A stretch of 64,000 nt of DNA from contig NC_133954.1 in assembly GCF_031877795.1 (NCBI RefSeq), forward strand, positions 8,089,256-8,153,255, read 5' to 3'. Origin of the DNA: Strix aluco (taxonomy: Eukaryota > Chordata > Aves > Strigiformes > Strigidae). The notes under the pieces were generated by a model. The model made no database searches and was not told the origin of the DNA. It worked only from the letters and a program-made list of their open reading frames with translations. Below, piece after piece: positions 22,346 through 33,329 of the stretch (position 1 is the stretch's first letter; each line of letters begins with the position of its first letter). The position numbers and the translations under genes were made by a program.

Positions 22346-25300
22346 AAGAGTTATTCGATTCTGCAAAGTCATTCTGGACTTTTTTGATTGCTTCAGTCTG
22401 TTACTGTTTTTGTACCAATTCAACCTACCTATTACTGCTTACAGGAAGAGAATGAACTGCATCTCTTCACCCAGAAGAAACAGAAGGAGGGAATTATCCT
22501 GGGCTCAATTGAAACTGCAGCCAGCAGAAATTTGTGTCTGTTTTTTCCTCCAGCTGCGAGCCATCTGTAGTTATCCCTATTTTTTTTTTTATCTGTAATA
22601 AATTGATAGCTCCAAGGGGTGAGCACACTGCAAGGCAGAGAAACAGATTTGCAGGTTGCCATCAAGAAGTGGTTCAAATGGATCAAATGAGAAAGGAGGA
22701 AGCTGGCTACTCCTCACAGCCACCGTAACAAGTCATACGGCAATGAGGCAGTGACATGTCATCTCCTGGTAGCAATATGAGCTATGGGGAGGGGGACGGG
22801 AAAAGAGATACATTTGAAAGCAGTTTCTGCAAGTCTGGAGCCAACAGACTCCAGCGAATGCATGTACATGCAGGGTGTGAAGATGAGGGTGTAGGAGAAA
22901 CATCTGCCTCCTGGAAGGTTTTACATATTCCTCTAGGCATCTTCTTCTGGCTCCTGAAACAAATGGGATCAAATTCAGCCTAGCCACCTTGGTATGCCAG
23001 TGTTCTCATGTGGCCCTGGTGGCCTGTTTCTTGGCTGTTGACAGTAACAAGCAGAGCTGGTGGAAACAAAGAATTTGCACCAGTGTGAACATAAGAATTA
23101 ATAACTGAGCAATGGATTTGAAAGTAATTGGGCAAAATGATATCTCAGCTTTTAGCTACAGAGTAGATTCTGTGTTCCACTGGGCCTGTTGTACTGCCAG
23201 ACCAACACAGCTCTGGGCCTTTCCCAAGGCTGGCTGTGACTACTAGCTGTAGTAAGTCCTCAAGGTCATGCTGGGAGGCTGCCTGAACCTGCTCATGGGA
23301 TGGGGAAAGCCCCAGCTTAGCACACATCCAGGTTCTCATTCACACAGCGCAGAGGGATCGGATGCATCAGATGAAGCCAACGGTCCCATAGGCCGATCCA
23401 TCAGCAGATAGTCTAAGGTCAGCTCTTTCTAAGTACGCTGCAGATCTCTGAGCCTGAGTGAAAGCTGGCCTAACAGATGGCTGTGTGGACAGAGAGCATG
23501 CGAGTCACATCTGCTCTCAAGCCCATCCTTCATTTCCCAGAAGAGCTGAAGCCACTTCTGCTTCACCTTATCACCAGATACCTTGTAAAGATGGAGAATG
23601 CTGAGGCTGCAAGTCCTCCTCTGCATTACACCTCTGCTGATCCGGCAGCGTTTTACCTCTGCATCACACAGGTGTAAGCCGGGCTACTAGAAATCAGGTC
23701 CTACAGCTTTGCCTCGATACCTGGAGGCAATGACACACAGAGGAATGGGACACTGCTCCAAAGTATGGCCAACCTCAAAAATGGACACTTTTTTTTCAAG
23801 AGAATGCCAAGCATTTCTGAACCTGAAACCCCAGAAGCTTCCCTTTAGATCAAATGATTGCTGAGCGTTTCCAGGAGGCTGACTCAGTAACTTTGTGAAA
23901 TCACTAATGCCAAGTGCTCCTGTGTTGACAGGCAGAGGAATAGCAGTTTATGGTCTTCCTTGTTCACCAAAAGAAACCTTATCTCTGATCCTATAGTCAC
24001 CCTGAACAAATGCAAGGCCTTTCTGGGGGAGATGTGTGTGTTGTGTTAATTGCATATTTTACTGAGATGAAAGGTCTCAGCATCTCTCAGTAACTTCCTC
24101 TGCTTCCTTTTGTTCTCTAGAAGCCTCATTTTTTCCCTCCTAATATTTATTCATGAGGATTTTTGCTTTCAGAAGCTTTAGAGCAGCTGCTCCTGGTCTG
24201 ATGGAATTCACTCAGCAGCAGAGATGTCTTTTCATCTGTTCAGCGCAGCCAGCTTCACCATCGACAAGCATCTGCTTCTCTGGACAGGACTCCAGCTTCA
24301 GCACCATTAATATGCATTTTATGGAGTGCAATGGAACACATGTGCAATCTGTGGGCTAAAGCGTCCGCATAGTTTTGCACATATGCACACCTGCATGCAA
24401 AGGGCATCTTGTCGAGCCAAGATCTTGGTCTTCACAAGATGGACGTGGATTCATGAACTGCACTGACACATGAATATGGTATACATATGAATATATCCTA
24501 ATATCCGTATTTGGACTTTCAATTTTTTAGGTATATGTTACAACTGGCCAAGTTTATCTTTGGTGTAACTCCAAAGTTCAGATTTTTAAAGTCATTAGTC
24601 TGGTTGTGAATTGAATTTTGATGACTCAATTCCAGAAAGTGAAAACAGGCTTCGGTTTTACCACAGCAAAGCAAAAAATGCTTTACCTATAATTTCCTGG
24701 CAGAAACTTTTCTTGCAAGAAGGGACAGACTAGAAGTTCTATTGTTATTATGGTATTAGTAATGCAACAATAAAAGAAGATTTCACCTTCCGTACTGTCG
24801 TGCTCATTTCAGCACACACCACTGAACACATCTATACATTGTAGATGTGCAGCTGATTTCGAACACACAAAACATCTGGTCTCACGGGCACATCTGGCAG
24901 CTGGAGAACCAACCACCTGCTGTGCAACGTGGCAGCTGCATGTAGGGAATGGGGATGTACGACTCAAAGAGGAGTGAGTGCACATGTAAACCGGAGGATG
25001 GATTCAGGGTCAGTATGTACCATCTAATATCTCAGTGTTTTTTGGAGATTTTAAGCATGTCTCCTTAGCTCAGGGACACATCACTGCTGTCATTTGCTCA
25101 CACATTAGACCCCCTAATTGAAAGCAGCCAAAGTTAGGAAATTCAGAGCTAGCAAACAAAAACTTTTCTGAATCCCCTCTACCCTCAGTCTGTTATCTTT
25201 GCTCATACAGGGAAGGTAAAAATATTTCCCCTAGAAAAGTGAATTTTGCAATTTCCAGGCACAAAAGAAGGTAGGGGATGAGGTTGGAGTTGCATTAGTA

Positions 25301-27555
25301 CCAGTAGCCATGAATGCCTGATCCAGTGTAATATATGACCTATGTGAAACACATCTTCCTTTTGGTATGTCTCCAAATATCCTGAGAGTTCTTTAACTTT
25401 ATTTTAAGACCCTCAGCTCTGAAAATATAAAGAAGATAAAGAGAAAAGAAGGGTAAAACCAAAACATATGGAACATGTTCTGCTCTGGGGCAGAGTTAAT
25501 CTCACAGAGATGAGTGAAACTGGTGTAATTGCTTCATTCTCCTCCCACTTTCCCCATTAGCTTCAGGAGAGGAACCTCTAGGCAATAACCAGAGTGGGAT
25601 GACTTTATCAGTTGCATCTTTCAGAAACGCAACACTCTAATGCCTCTGTGATTTAGTTTCCTCTCTGGTACTAAAAGGAAATATAACTTGTCACCCCCAC
25701 CATGAAAATTTTGGAGATCTTCAGGTGAGTCACACTGTGGAAGTCTGAATTACTGCTATTTAATTACTTCATTAGAGAATTGCAGTGGCGTCTGGAGAAC
25801 CAGGACAGGGGGTCCCCAGATCCCTGCCAGCATGGAGATGTCCCCTAGGGGAATCTAGAGCTCTGCATCAACTGCTTCCAGAAGGAAATCTGTGGAGCTG
25901 CAGGGCTTGCACTGGGGCAATGGCCAGAGCCTCCGCCTCGCCTGCCAGGCCTTCCATCTGGATGTGTCAGAGAGCACTGGGGAGCCACCGAGCCAGAGAC
26001 AGATGCAGTGAAGAGGGAGCAATGTTTCACTAGTCTGTCAACATGTCATTAGGCTCTCATGAGGGAACATAGAGCAGAGGGGTGTGGGGAGGAGGGGGGA
26101 GATGGTGAGGGGAGAGAGAAAGAAAGAGAAAGAGGGGCAGAGAAAATGACAGAGTATTGGAGAGATGGAGAGGTTGGTGCCAATGCCATGTAAATCACTG
26201 CCAAGGGGAGAGCTCCATCAAACACAAGGCCAGTACTATAAATCAGCCCATAATTAGGTGCAAAGAGAAAGCTTTAACATCCTCATCAAATTGATTAATA
26301 CATCTCGTGGCTCAGGACAGATGTAGATGGTGTTTATGAACAACTGCAAAGCAGCCAAGGCTGTGTCTGGGGCAGGAGGAAAAGGGGCTGGAGGGAGGAG
26401 TGATGGATCTGAAAACAGAAGCTCCTCTTCTCTTCGTCACCACGCTCTCCTGGCAAGGGCTGAGGGTCTTCCCTGCCCTCAGCTCATCTGCCTGCAAGCT
26501 TTGTGGAAATGAAGTAGTTAATGTTAGCACAGCATGAGGGCAATGGAAAGCCTTTCTTTTAGGGGCTGATCCAAAACTATCAGTTGTAATGAGCATCTTC
26601 CCATTGATTTTGGTGCAATTTGGTTTAGGTAGTTAATAAGCACAATTACAGGTAATTGTGGGTGAACATAATAAAGAGCAAGCTGCTGGCTACGAGAAAG
26701 CAGAGAGAAGGAACAGAAGAGGAGAGGTCCAAACTCTGCTTGCATTCAACCCGGCAAATCTACCACCGATCTGAATGGATGAAGGCTTCAGTCCGGATTG
26801 CGTGTCCCATATGGGAGATCAATAACAGAAAGTGCAGAAAAAGATGGAAAGGGTGTTCCCAGCACTGAGATCCCGATGTCAGTGGTGGCTGTGAGGCAAA
26901 GCAAAGCTAGAAATGAAGAGCTCCAAGCCACCCCTGCGGCTGCTCGTGTAAGACTTTCCACACACTACCTGCAATTTCTCAGTTTCCAGGAGTAAGGCCC
27001 CTCACTGAAGGAATCTGCGTTTGGTACTTGCCATGTGGTCAGCATGAAAGTACTCAAAAGTTTGGGGCAGTGAATGTTCATGAATTCTGTACCATTATTC
27101 TCACTGTTGATGCATTTTAAATCCCAGTCTGTGCACTGTTATGAGTTGCTAATGCTCATATTCATTCATGATTACAAGCACAGACAGTCCCTACCCCGAA
27201 GTGCTTACAGTCAAAGGATAAGAAAGACAGCAGGTGGATACAGATAGATGGGACAACGTAAGAAAATGATGAGAAAATGTTGGTCAGCAGGGTAAGGCCA
27301 CAGTGTCAGCGCGCTCGCTGCCCAGACGTTGTCAAATGAGTGTGCAGAGTGCACAGGTGAGGTGGTCAAAAGTGCACGATGCAAACAATTTATCACGCAG
27401 CTCTGCAACTTAGTGTTACTCATCGCTTCTAGGTGTGTGTGCAGCACGCGTGCATGGCCAGGGCAACTGAACATGGGGCAGGACGAGGGAAAGTCGCAAC
27501 AGAATCTCAGATCTGCAGCTTTTCCACCCATTTTGCTGCAATAAATACTGCAATG
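22346..27555. other. Intergenic DNA, no gene seen
   Basis: Unique-looking sequence without a recognised gene. It includes a short purine-rich patch (about 26080-26150, GAGAGAAAGAAAGAGAAAG). I saw no coding frame with domain features. Confidence 0.45.
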
Positions 27556-27557
27556 TC

Positions 27558-28094
27558 CAGATGTTACAGACTGAGGCCCCCCCTGCAGTGCTGGGTCCAG
27601 CTCTGGGGACACCAATATCAGAAGGACACAGACTTGCTCAAGTGGGGCCAGAGGAGGCCACAAAGATGCTCGGGGGGCTGGAGTCCCTCCCCTGTGAGGA
27701 CAGGCTGAGAGCGCTGGGGGGGTTCAGTTGGAGAAGAGAAGGCTCAGGGGAGACCTTAGAGCGGCCTCCCAGGACTGAAAGGGGCTACAGGAAAGCGGGG
27801 AGGGATTCTTGATCAGGGGGGTAGGGCTAGGACGAGGGGTAACGGTCTTAAACTGACAGAGGGGAGATTTAGATTAGATCTAAGGAAGAAATTCTTCCCT
27901 GTGAGGGTGGGGAGGCCCTGGCACAGGTTGCCCAGAGGAGCTGTGGCTGCCCCCTCCCTGGGAGGGTTCAAGGCCAGGTTGGATGGGGCTTTGGGCAACC
28001 TGGGCTAGTGGAAGGTGTCCCTGCCCATGGCAGGGGGGTTGGAAGTGGATGGGCTTTATTGTCCGTTCCAACCCAAACCGTTCTGTGATTTTGG
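27558..28094 (+). mobile_element. CR1 LINE, 5'-truncated, with avian-type 3' end
   Basis: The order of blocks is that of the CR1 3' region: 'gggtccagctctggggaca', 'ccagaggaggccacaaagatg', 'ggctggagtccctcccctgtgaggacaggctgagag', 'gttcagttggagaagagaaggctc' and 'ggttgcccagaggagctgtgg'. It ends in 'gttccaacccaaaccgttctgtgatttt'. It is the best preserved repeat in the window, so younger than the other CR1 copies here. Only the distal part of the second reading frame and the 3'UTR remain; no active element is encoded. Confidence 0.92.
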
Positions 28095-28139
28095 TCACTT
28101 TGGCCATAAAACCCTTCATGAAGGAGGTCAGCATCACTT

Positions 28140-28320
28140 CCATCTTTTTAACATGGAGAAACTGAGGCATAAAGGATATGACTTGCTTGCCCACTGTCAT
28201 CCAGCAGGTGGATGGAGTAGACCGAGACAGAAGCTGGAGTAGACCCCAACTCTTCGGACCCCCTGCTCAGTGCTCTCCCACACCCCTTTCCCCATAGACT
28301 ACACTGCCTGGCATTCAGAG
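28140..28320 (-). repeat. MIR/L2-like fragment
   Basis: The stretch 'catggagaaactgaggca' followed by 'gacttgcttgcccactgtcatccagcagg' and, later, 'gctcagtgctctcccac' matches the reverse complement of a MIR-type SINE. It lies directly after the CR1 copy. Old and diverged. Confidence 0.55.
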
Positions 28321-28324
28321 ACTA

Positions 28325-31170
28325 TTCTGGGGTGCTGAGAGAGAGCCCTTGGCTTTCACTCCAGCTTGACAGCAGGGATCCCCTACTCCTGCTGGGGAAG
28401 ACTGGTAAAAAGTCTGGGATTTGCAAGTGAGGTGTCTATACTGGAGTGACAAGATACTTAACCCCTCAGCCCTTAGGAGTTACAGACGTGATATGGTGTG
28501 CATGTGTCAGCAAATAATTCAGAGGTGAAGGGGTTACAAGAAACACAGCTCCTCCAGATCCCTCCCTTTGAGAAGACACAGGTTGGCTTGATTACTGCTC
28601 CAAACCACTGCTTGCCTTAAGCCCCACATCCAGCTGCAGTGGCTGTTTCATAGGATATATTAAAAAACAAACAAACAGACAAAATCCTTCCATAGAAACA
28701 GCACAAGCCTTATTTACTGGCAAGAAACACCCAAGAAAGGAACTCTCTATAGACAGGTTTTAAACACCACTGGTTCTGAGGACCTTTAACCTCTCTGTAT
28801 TAATCCTGGCAGACAAAGACCTTGCTCATGTGTCATTATGGCAGAAGGATAAGACCCCAATAGACATGACTTACAGGCTCCCAAAGCCACTCCCTGTGCT
28901 CACCAACAGACCACAGACTCCAGAGATCCCAGCAACAGCCACCCAGCCCCAAGGGATGAGCCACCAAAGGGATTTTGTCATCCTCCATCTGCCTTGGTGA
29001 AGAGTTTGAGAGGGAAATACAGTCTTAGCAATTATTCCACCTCATATCACCACCCACGAGGTGTTAGGAGCAAGCCCATGAAGAGAAGTACTGAAAACAC
29101 TTGGCTTTTACACTTAAGATGCCTTCAGATTAAGAGGATGGTGCTCCATTTGATTCATGCTTGCTCGTTCTCTGCTTTCTGCTGCAATTATATACTCTCA
29201 AAACACAGGAAACATTAAAAAAGCAGAATATCCTTTTCAGCTGCAAAATCTCTCCCATCCACTTAGGCTTCCTGCCCACACCAAAGGATACACATCTAAT
29301 CCTTAGCTAGAGCAGTCATTCTTGCTGGAGAAAATAAATGCTTCCAAGAAAAAATAAATCAATGGAAATTAGCAAAGCTCAGGATAAAAAATCCATGCCC
29401 TGGCAGTGTAATATTTGAGACAACATTTTTTGCATGATTTAATGTCAGATAATTACAGATATCAGTTCCCAGTTTTTTAATTGATTCTTTTCCTCTATTT
29501 ATTAAAGTTTGTTAAGGCTGAACCTGCTCTTCTTGTAGTCAGTAGCAAAAGGCTTTTAATTTAACAAGGACAGAATCTGTCCACAGATGGACAGAGATGG
29601 TTTTTCCTCCTGTATTTCCCAGTGCTTGTTGTAACAGAGAACATTTCTAATGGGAATTCTTAGGTACTACTGTGATACATTCAAACAGCTATACTTCTTT
29701 TTCATTTTAACACGTACATGTGCACTTAATGAAAAACAGCCTGTAAACATTATATGGTCTGATTCCTCCCATGTTTCGGGAAATATCGAACAACTATTTA
29801 CAGTCTGTAGAATAACATTAGTAAAATAAGAGAATCAAACCTTAGGGTGCCAGGTACACTGTTGGCTGACTGCAGGATCCACTGTGGATTGCCATGGGTG
29901 TCTTGCTTGGAATAAGGTCTGAATGTGAATTTTAGGATTTAACTCTATGTACACTCATGCAGAATAATATAAAATTTACTTTTCAGGAATCAGACCTGGT
30001 TTTCTCACCTTTATCCTGATTTTACTTGAGTTACTTTTGATTTCTGATTTTTGAAGTTATAAAAGATGTGGGATTTAGAAACAGTAACTACATCCTTGGA
30101 GTGTAGCTTTGAAGTTGCTGCCGAATAAACTCTCCCACAGAGCTTCCTTTCTGTCCCAATCACTGTATTGAGTTGGACATTGAAGCTTATGATGTTTCCC
30201 AGGTTAACTGGCTTTTCCAATAACAGTTTTCAAACTTCATAATAAACAATAAAATCATGTGGCTTTTTCTTTTTCCCCAACTCTGACCTCACTACAGAGT
30301 TTTCAGTCAAATCACTCCTCATTTACACCACATGAAGTCAGGCAGGCGAAAAGAAGATTTGTTTAAAAGAAGAAAGGGAGTGTTTGGATGTGAACTGCAG
30401 GAGGGAATTTGTGTCATCTCTCATCTACCCATCCTGCAGAGCTGTGGATGTAACTGGTGGACAGGATCTCTGGTGGCCAGGTCCTCAGCTGGTGTAAATC
30501 AGCATTGCTTCACTGACTTCAGTCCATCACCTGAAGGCTGTACCTGCTCTGAGCCCATAACATAACTAAGCCTGCCAATGCCCTCAGATTCCAGTGGTAT
30601 AAATCATCCTAATAAGACCCAAAATGTGACTAGCAATGTCCTGTTCCCCTAAGACACAACCCCTGAGAGATCTAGGAGTTTAAACCTTCAAAAGGCAAGT
30701 GAAAAGATTTCTAGGGTGCTTTGGACAGCAAAGTCCGGTGAGCAAGGGCCCCGCTGTGGATTGTGCCCCAGCTGGAGTGACAGCACAACAGACAAGCCAC
30801 TTTGTGTATCCCTCAGCCCTGTCAGGGAGCAGTTATTGATGAGTAAGGGCCATTCTTAAGGTTTCTGCTCCAGCCCCTTCCTCTGGCTCAGGCCCCATTG
30901 TGGGTCCAGCCCAGGGAACAGTTCATGAACTCTGATAAGCAAAAAAAAAAAAAAAGCTTGTTTGTAGTGCAGGGAGAAGCCATTCCCAGTGGCTCTACTG
31001 GAGGAAGGCAAATGTGCATCATGCACAACAAGCCAGAGACATGACCTCCAAGAGCAAAGTACATGTTCAGCGATGCAACAGTTCTGGTATCTGTAAATAC
31101 TTATGCGATCAAAACAGAAGGCTTGATCCTGCAGAGTGCTACTAGTCCTCAGTTTTCGTCTGACCCCCCG
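28325..31170. other. Intergenic DNA, no gene seen
   Basis: No gene recognised. A short segment at about 30490-30560 (GGTGTAAATCAGCATTGCTT, then CACTGACTTCAGTCCA) resembles an ancient amniote interspersed repeat known from turtle and crocodilian DNA. A run of 15 A lies near 30942-30956. Confidence 0.4.
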
Positions 31171-31174
31171 CTCC

Positions 31175-31925
31175 TGAATTCAACACTATTCAATATTTTT
31201 ATTAATAAACTCAGGCAATGGAACAGAGCATATGTGCAGATGAGTTCAAGATGGGGAAGAGGGACAGAGCTGCAAGCCCTTCAGAGAGCAGGGTTTGAAT
31301 TCAGAAAGAGCAATAATCTGAAAGCAGTAAGATAATAAAGATGAGTGCTAAATTCCTACTTGCAAAGGAATAATCACCCACACAAATACGAGCTGGGAAA
31401 TAAGTGCCAAGAAAGCAGTTTTGCAGGAAAAGATCTGGGACAATCATTGAGCCAAAAAAGGCATGAACAGAATTGTGCTGGCCTGCATAAAAGGGTTGTC
31501 AGGATTAAGATACACAAAGAAATCTCCACACTCTCCTCAGCCCTAACAAGGGCCTCAGCTGGCCCAGTTTTGGACACCACAAGAGAATAGTCTAGAGGGA
31601 GAGTAACAAAATAATTTCAGATCTAGAAAATATGACCTACATGAAGAGACCAAAAGTGGTAGCTGAGTGTAGGGAGGAGACTGAGGGGAGATTTATCAAT
31701 CTTCAAGCATGTTAAAAGCTGCCACAAAAAGGAAGGTAATAAACCATGCTCCATGTTCACTGAGGATTTGACAAGGGGTAATGAGTTTAAACTGCACCAG
31801 GGGAGGTTTAGATTAGGCATTAGGGAAAACTTTCTGACAGTAAGGATGGTGCAGCACCAGCATGTACTGCCTGAGGGGGCTGTGGGATCCCCACCACTGG
31901 ACATTTTTAAATCTAAGAAAAGTTA
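31175..31925 (+). mobile_element. Old CR1 LINE fragment
   Basis: The segment follows the CR1 second reading frame and 3' region in order: 'ttcaatatttttattaataaactcaggcaatgg' (original phrase F-N-I-F-I-N), 'aaatacgagctgggaaataag', 'cctcagctggcccagttttgg', 'ggggagatttatcaatcttc', 'taaactgcaccaggggaggtttagattaggcattaggg' and 'gagggggctgtgggatccccacc'. Many substitutions and small indels break every frame. It is older than the CR1 at 27558. Confidence 0.8.
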
Positions 31926-31929
31926 AATG

Positions 31930-33150
31930 TCTGACTGAAGTAACTGTCCCCACTTTTGAAGGTGAGATTGGCTGATACAGCTCTATCTTCTGTGTTTCTA
32001 CAACTGTGGCTTCCAAATGCCCTTGAAATACGTAAATGAAAATGTACATAAGCACAAACAAAGCAACATAAACTCTGCCTGTTGTAAAAGCAGACAATAT
32101 CGAGGCACTGAATCTGCCGGTGAAACTTTCAACAATCATTTGCTTAATGCTTTTCTCACACCCAGGTAATAAAAGTGGAGCAATTCCTTCAGCAGCTCAG
32201 AACCAGGCACCCTCACCCATGTGTTGCTCCCTTCAGCTTTTCCCCTACTACCAAATCTTGTTGACTTAAACAATAATAAATCAAAGGGAACGGCTGCAGC
32301 TCATACAACACAGGCAAAATCACAAGCCTCTAACCTTCACCTTCAAGATTTCCCTACAAGGGTTTCAACATCTGGAGCCCATTCAGCTTGAAGTGATGAC
32401 AATTTCCAATAAGCGTTAATGGGGGATCCTGCCCAGTCTATACTCTACGACTATAATTCAGTCTGTCTGTCCATCTGTCAGGGTTTATGACAGCCAGAGC
32501 TCACACACACAGGAACAAACTACAGCTACAGATTTCTTAATGAGCACATAATGAAGTCAACCTGCTTCATTTTTTTCAGCTCAGCTGATCATTTCCACTG
32601 GGCAGACTTCACTTTGCTCTACCAACTCTCGGTGCCAGGAGCGCGTCAGGCTGCAGATGAGTTGATGGGGGCAAAAAGCCATGAACAGGAATCTTGGCAA
32701 CTCAAGGCTCTCAGACTTTTCCACAGGCAGCTCCCAAGCCCATGTAAACCATCAGGACGACTTTTGCTGCTTTCGGCTCAGTCCCATAAGAAGGGGAACC
32801 ATGGTGTGACCATATGTATTACCCCTGGGCTGATGAAGCACCCTAGAAAGTGCCGGTGGAGGTGGCAATAACACTTACCAAGCAGCACCTTGTGCTGTCT
32901 GAACTGCAAAGTCCCTCGTTACCTCCTCCATGCATGCACTCAGAGAGAAATCTCAGCATGGGAAGGCTCCAGGCAAGCTGGCCATGGCTCCGCTCCCCTC
33001 AGGCTGCGGCCATGTCGTCCCTGCACCACAGGGAACCTCGCAGAGCCTAAGAGGCCTGGCCAGGGCAGGTGCCACAAGATGGTGGCCTAGGCCTTGCTCT
33101 CCAGAACCAGCATCGTGCCACAGCCTGAGTCACGTCACAGACTGAGACAG
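31930..33150. other. Intergenic DNA, no gene seen
   Basis: No recognised gene, RNA gene or repeat. GC content rises towards the minisatellite that follows. Confidence 0.4.
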
Positions 33151-33154
33151 ATGG

Positions 33155-33322
33155 CGTTGTCTCACAGCCGGCATCACCTCACTGCTGGCATCGCCTCGGA
33201 GCCTTCGTCACCTCAGAGGCCAAGTTGCCTCAGAGCCTGCGTCGCCTCACAGCCTCGTCACCTCACAGCCCATGTCACCCTGCAGCTTCGTCACCTCACA
33301 GCCCATGTCCCCTTCCAGACTG
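33155..33322. repeat. 17-bp minisatellite, about 10 imperfect copies
   Basis: Ten consecutive units of 16-18 bases follow the consensus CGTCACCTCACAGCCNN. Examples are CGTCGCCTCACAGCCT, CGTCACCTCACAGCCCA (twice) and TGTCACCCTGCAGCTT. Two further degenerate units may precede it (33113-33154). The unit length is not a multiple of three, so open frames across it are incidental. There are no spacers, so it is not a CRISPR-like array. Confidence 0.85.
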
Positions 33323-33329
33323 CGCCTTC

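Noticed and set aside
22148..22598. Lysine/glutamate-rich and serine/phenylalanine-rich frames
   Set aside because: They are direct translations of the GGAAA array, not genes.
33155..33322. CRISPR-like repeat array
   Set aside because: Units abut without spacers and vary in sequence. The genome is a vertebrate's, so a minisatellite is the right description.
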